NCBI RefSeq assembly: GCF_964340395.1
Contig: NC_135565.1
Location: forward strand, 11,044,242-11,066,741
From: Glandiceps talaboti
Lineage: Eukaryota; Hemichordata; Enteropneusta; Spengelidae
DNA length: 22,500 nt
Direction of reading: 5' to 3'
Each line of letters begins with the position of its first letter. Positions within the stretch are counted from its first letter, which is position 1. Below the pieces are notes generated by a model. The model saw nothing but the letters and a program-made list of their open reading frames with translations, searched no databases and had not been told where the DNA came from. This document shows, piece after piece, positions 12,801-19,571 of this stretch. The translations under genes were made by a program, and so were the position numbers.

Positions 12801-15800
12801 TTATGCCTTTTGATACCAACTCCTTCATATGTTAAATCAGTAATTCTTATTTTTAGAATGAGAAAAATAGAAAGTGAAAAAAAAAACATTTCAGAGATCA
12901 AAGGATATTTATGGTATTACGAACCTTAATAAAGCATGGTTAATTTCCGTATGTTTTTGTTTGTATATTTAGGGGAAAATGACATCACTTCAAATACTTG
13001 CGCTTGAAGGTAACATCGAAGGCGTCAACATCTTACTTCAAAATGGTGCAAATATTCACATGTTTTCTAAGGTGATATAAAACATTTATTACATTTATTA
13101 TTTAATTTATGTAATTTAATTCAGGTATGGTCGTTGTAACTTAGGATGCTTATAGTTTGCAATCTGCTTTTCCGTCTGAGTGTATGTGTATCCGTACACC
13201 CTTAGGGTAAGATCAATAGTTCAAGTAGGATAAGAAACTAAATTTCTACTTTGTGGGGTGGGGGTTAAGCCATTTAGTACTCATCTTACAAAAATGATTT
13301 TACTTTTAAAAGAATAGATGAATGATAATTTCTTCTAAACGTTGCATATATAAACAAATGCTAGCAGCTAACACACGTCTTCTGTACTTCCTTGAAGGAT
13401 GGTTTCACTGCCCTTTATTTTGCCGCTAAGTCAAAAAGTGAAAGTGCAAAAGAGATTGTGAAGACCTTTCTAGAAAAGGGGGCACAGGTCATGAAAGAAG
13501 GTTCACACGTGAGTAAATTTACACTTTATTCAACAGACCTATATATTTAATACAGGTTCGTTTAACACTGGTTCTCAAAACTCCATCATTGCTATGAAAA
13601 CAATATTACTAGACGTCAGTTTTAGAGTTAGGGTATTATGACATAGGAGGTTAGTCCTCCAGTTACATTAGCTCAAAAAGTAATGATAATTTGGAGAATT
13701 ACATTAGAATAATCGATATTACTCTGGTTATTACATATCATTAATTAAAATCTAGAGTAACATTTAAACCCAAAAATATGTAATAAGTCAAAAACTTGCA
13801 TGTCTGTGTGTTACCATTTGTTTTTTAAAGACCGTGTTCTAACTTTTTACGTCAATTTACAGATTTCTCCGATGTATTGGGCTATTAAGAACTTTGAAGA
13901 AAAGATGGCAAAAACGCTCGCTGGTGCAGGTGTAGATAAAAACGAGTTGATTGATTCCTCGTTAGAGGTACGTACATAAATAGTTAGAACGATTTACCTA
14001 CACTGCAACGACCAAATCATTCATCCACTTTACCCTGTATTTATCATTGACCAGTATAGATTTGGCTTTGTGAATGTTATGTTCGGAGTTAACGTTAAAT
14101 GCTTCTCGGAAATAAATGTTAAACTTTTGGTGTTAATTTTCTCAGGAAAAGTTAAACCCGTTCCTAGTTGAAAGTAAAAAAAAAACTTAGGCGTCAACAT
14201 CCAATTTTGTTTAAATGTCAAAATCGTATCTTTAATTATGATCCAGTGTAGCCGCCACGTTGTGTGTTTAATAGCTCTATGAGTAAATAAAATATTTTCC
14301 CATTTTCCTTAAAATAAGACTGTGGCCCTGCAAATTTCCCATTTTTAAAAGTATCATAAGCCAACATCCACATGGCAAGAATCGAAGCAATTCATAGAAT
14401 TTCGGTTCTTCTTCACCAAGGTGCATTTAACCTCAAAGTCATACTTACTCAAAACTCATCGAATAACAAATAATTGAGAATCAGTATCTATATATATGCA
14501 TGGTTGACATAGTCGCTTTTATTACTAGAAATCTTCAGTGAAATCTTCGGTTCTCCACCTAGTTGCTAGTACTGGAAATATCAAAGCTGTACAACTGTGT
14601 ATAGACATGGAAGTAGATCTCAACCTATATGATAGTGTAAGTATGAATGTCGAGATGCATCATGTTGTTGATATATATTTTTCACGTGTTAATACTACCA
14701 TCATGGTGCCTGTTTCCCAATGTATTATGTCAACAAGCATTTTTAGCGTATTGTAAACGTTTATATGTTCAATTCAAATATAATAAAGCTGTATTTCAGA
14801 TAAGTAAACGTTGTGCATGTGCACCAATTGGTTTTGTTGATTGCGATGTTCCAAACCCAAGTAAACATGTTTTTATGGCAATAAGAAGTACTTATTAAAG
14901 AGATACATTGCACATACACACTAATTAATGCAAACGTACATTTTTAGAATGATAAGACGGCACTATACTATGCAGTAGAGAATAAGAAAGATGAATCAAC
15001 AAAAGCACTTTTGGATAAGGGTGCGTTACTCATTTGCCCAACAGAGGTATGTCTCCAATTTAGTACATGATTATTTTATACTCTCATATTCCAATATCCA
15101 TGTATTTCCAAACTCATATCATATCAATATATTTATGCGTTTCCCAATCAATGATTTTATATGGTTTGAAATCCAAAGCATTTTTACAGGGTGTCATCAA
15201 TAAAGCAAAATGACGAAATCTGTTAACCATGGAAACATCTATTTCTACAATACAATACAATACAATACAATACAATACAATACAATACAATACAATACAA
15301 TACAATACAATACAATACAATACAATACAATACAATACAATACAATACAATATACTATATAAGTTGCCGTGTTCCGTTATCTAGAGTGTTCGCATGTGAA
15401 TACCAAAGTAAAAGATGTAGATTGAATGAAAAAATTAAATGAAGTAATTATTTCGACTAAGATTACACGCTATTTTTGATAAAGCAGACATTGGTTTTAA
15501 CAATAGATTGGAAAGGAAAGAATTTTACCTTTGTTAAGATAAAACGAAGAAAAACTTATTTGTGAATTTTACATTTTGCACGTATTGATTTACTTGTACA
15601 GCAAACACGACTCACATATATACTGTTCCAGAAGCATATGAGCATATTTTAGTACAAGTATTTCATTTATTCAATTTTGGAAAGGAAAGTTATGTCGAGT
15701 ACTAAGATAAAAGATAAAATTCATTTATTCATGATAACGCTGCCTTTATTGTGATGAATGGTTTAGAATTAAAGGTGGCTTTAATTAGTCATGTAAAGCG

Positions 15801-18800
15801 AAATGAATCGCTTTAAAATTACGTAAATCTCCAATTTTGTTTACTAAAAGGAAACCTCGAAGGAGAGCTTGTGGGTTGATGGACATGTCTATATTGCTGC
15901 TTTGAAATACCAATCTGAAGATATGGTTAAGATCTTGATGAGAGCAGGAGCTAAAGTTAACCAACAAGATAAAGTAGACTCAGCCTATAATTTATTTTAA
16001 CAGCACTATTCTTGTTATTTGCTATAAAATACCATTTAAAGGGGAACGCCACATCGGGAAATGAAGACATTTTAGAGAACTTGTCATATCATGGTTTTAC
16101 ATCACTGGCTCTTAGGGTAATGAATATTGATTGTTCTGCTGGCTCCGTTAGGCAATATGGTCCGCAGCAACGATTAACAAATGTTGGATAACTTCAACCT
16201 GATATTTCTCTGAAATCGCATGATGGGTAGGTGATGTAAAACCATGAATTGACTCTCCAGAATCCCACGTTCGTGAAAGTGCCTTTTCTTTGCAGAGTTC
16301 CCCTTTCAAAAGAAATCCCTGTTGAACAAAACTTATTCCAATAATACTCGGATGTGCACATAGCCATAGCCGCAGTTCCTTCAGTATGAACGTAACTATT
16401 GGTTAGATCTAATACGTTCTAGTTTGGTACAAAGCTGAGATTGTGTGCATCGTTTTATTTTTGAGATCTAAACTTCTCACAATGAGATGGCCATGTTATT
16501 TTCGCTAAAACGTTATGTTGTAGTAGAAACAAACCAAAACAGAACATTAAGCATTACATCTTTGTGTTACTATTGGCTGTACTGTTTAAAGGAATATAAA
16601 AATGAAGGCCCAATCTACAAATCTCAGTATTTGCTACAGGGACAGTGAAACTCTTATTTATGGTTTGATTTGTTTTGATTTGATTTGTTTTGATTTGATT
16701 TGTTGGTGGTTAAATGACAAATGTGACAATGGCTCATGAAAATTATGTATTCTGTCCGTAGAATGGGAAGACAGCATTACACCACGCCTGTGCTTCTGGA
16801 GAATCTACCGCTGTAAATATACTTCTAGCTGCTGGCGCAAACATTCTTGAGCAGGATAAGGTAAAAGGCATTCAAGTCACCTTATTCCCATGATCAAAGT
16901 AGCTACTGGTTTTGTGTATATAATTCGAATTATACAGTTCACAATTGCCTTTGAAATTATTTTAAATGTGCCAAGATCGAGATGTAATACATGATACTCC
17001 ATATACCATATATATATGATTGTTGAAGATGTTTAAAATCACTTACAAACATAAGTTAAGGCCTTAAAAATATTCGGTTCTGGTTACCCGACCCCATCTA
17101 GTTTAATTTAGTCACTGCCCACCCTGAACATTTTGTTATGTATTCGATAAAAAAAATAAAATCGCGAAAATTGTGGTCTTGCGTATGCATTTGGAAAACA
17201 ATGGAAACCATAACTACCTGAACTCACATATAGTAACAAAAAATTAAAAAAGAAATCAACCTATCTCACCTATTCTAAAATTAACGTAATCGAAACCGCA
17301 CAATTTTTTATGCCTAATGCAAGCCTTTTTTATCCATATCCATTCAACACTAAAGAATAACAACCAGGCTATTCACCATGCTGTATTCAGTGGCAAACCG
17401 GAAATTGTGGAACGTCTGTGTAGAGGTAGTGCCGACCTGGAAGCAGTTGATAAGGTAGTTCAATTATCTCTATGTCATTGGTCAAACTCCCATGCATCGA
17501 TATCCCATTATCTATAGCTGCCTCCAGTGGCACAATGTTTTGAGGAGGATACTGTGACACACATCTTTAAACGTGTTGATAATGATTAAACAAATTTAAT
17601 AGTTGTATGCCATCCAGCGGTCACCGTTCCTGAACGTACATTGCCAAAATGTATTCCTGGACCATTGATCTACAAATTTCGCAAAATAGGAATAGTTATT
17701 AAATTCCGTGCCGTTTATGAACAAATCTGCTCGTAAATAGAATTCTTATTTTTCATATTTGAACACCGTGGTCTTTCGACAATATCCAGTATATGTATGA
17801 CTACCACTGAATGCCGCACTCCCTTGGAAAGTTGAACCGGGATCGAAGTTGTGGAGGTCGATTTTTTCACAATAGCACTCCGTGAGAGGCTGGTCATTGG
17901 TATTATCAGGTTAAAATTATCTTCTTCTGATCTCGGTATTGTATGTGTACTTAGTTCTCGATAATTGATGCACATCATGCCTCTTTCTTATGAATTTTAG
18001 AATCGAAGAACGCCATTACATCATGCGTCAACACGGTGTGAAATTCAGATGGTGAAATCTCTTTTAAATAACGGTGCAAACATTAATTCATGGTTTCAGG
18101 TAATTACTTACCTTTGAAGAAAACAAGGTTTCTTCATGTCATCAAACTGTAAGGTTAGAGACCATCAAAAAATAATTAACACAAATGTTACCGTTCAAAA
18201 TATGTCTTAGGAACAGAAAATACGACCTCATGGCTTGCCCATTACACATCCATTAAGGACACTCTCAGCCACTGTTAGGAAAGTTTCGGCAAAATTTATA
18301 TCCCTATACAGAAGTCGATTTACAAATTTGATGAATTTGCAAACTCAAAAATACAAAGTGTTACAGTACTAATTTTAATTCAGAACAAATATAAAACGAC
18401 TGAATTTCATGTAAAAAAATACTCGAATGTCGTACTAAGTAATCAATATCACACTTACTTCCAACATATGAGAGTACCATTGAGACGATATTTGACTTAT
18501 TTAAACTTGTCAGATTCGTGGCTGCTCTGTTTGACAAGGTTTAAAAACAGTACCTACCCAGGCTAGAATTCATATTTCATCTGACCCCAGTTACTAATAC
18601 TGCAAGAAATTACATCAACAAGCTATTTTTTCCGAGCCATTAAGGTTGAAGACTTGGATATTCATATCAACGCGAACGACAATCAATTTCTAATTATTGA
18701 TATATTTGTGTGATTCTGCAGGATGGAGATATGTATAGGACTCCGCTGTACGAAGTGTTAAAGGATATTGATACGAATAAAGACCAAAAAGTCGCTGTCG

Positions 18801-19203
18801 CTAGATTTCTCATCGAGAAGAACGCAAAAGTTGACAAAAACGAAGAGGTATTATAGATAATTATTAATAATATTACATTGCAGTATTGTGTACTATTATA
18901 AACTAACACTGTAACAATCATGCATCACAGTATATGCGATGTAAAAATTCCCATGTTCCAGCAGCAAGTAAGTTGGCTAAGGGGGATATCACGTTTATTC
19001 TGAGTTATCACGTTTGATTCATACTATCAATGTCATGACACACGACACCAAAAATAAATATTAACAGCAATATTACAGCAATAGTTTCTGTTCCAATTCA
19101 ACAAATAACATAATAAGATATTTTTAAGCATATGAATACTACATATACACACAGGTATGAACTCACATGCATACATACATACATACATACATACATACAT
19201 ACA

Positions 19204-19234
<31 letters not shown>

Positions 19235-19486
19235 CAAATCACATGATCAGAAGAGTAACAACAATCGTCCCATATTAGCTTTTGCATACAATCCCTTTTC
19301 CACTAGAGTTAAAAACATTATATACAAGTATTTTAATATCTTACGTTCTAATAGGGTGCATGCATACATACATACATACATACATACATACATACATACA
19401 TACATACATACATACATCGTACGTACATGTACATACATACATACATACATACATACATGCATGCATGCATGCATGCATGCATGCAT

Positions 19487-19571
<85 letters not shown>

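Larger units (their letters stand above)
15974..16761 (+). other. Intron 23 (788 bases)
   Basis: It contains the foldback element at 16035-16310 and the TGATTTGATTTG tract at 16663-16703. Nothing coding is seen. Confidence 0.8.
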
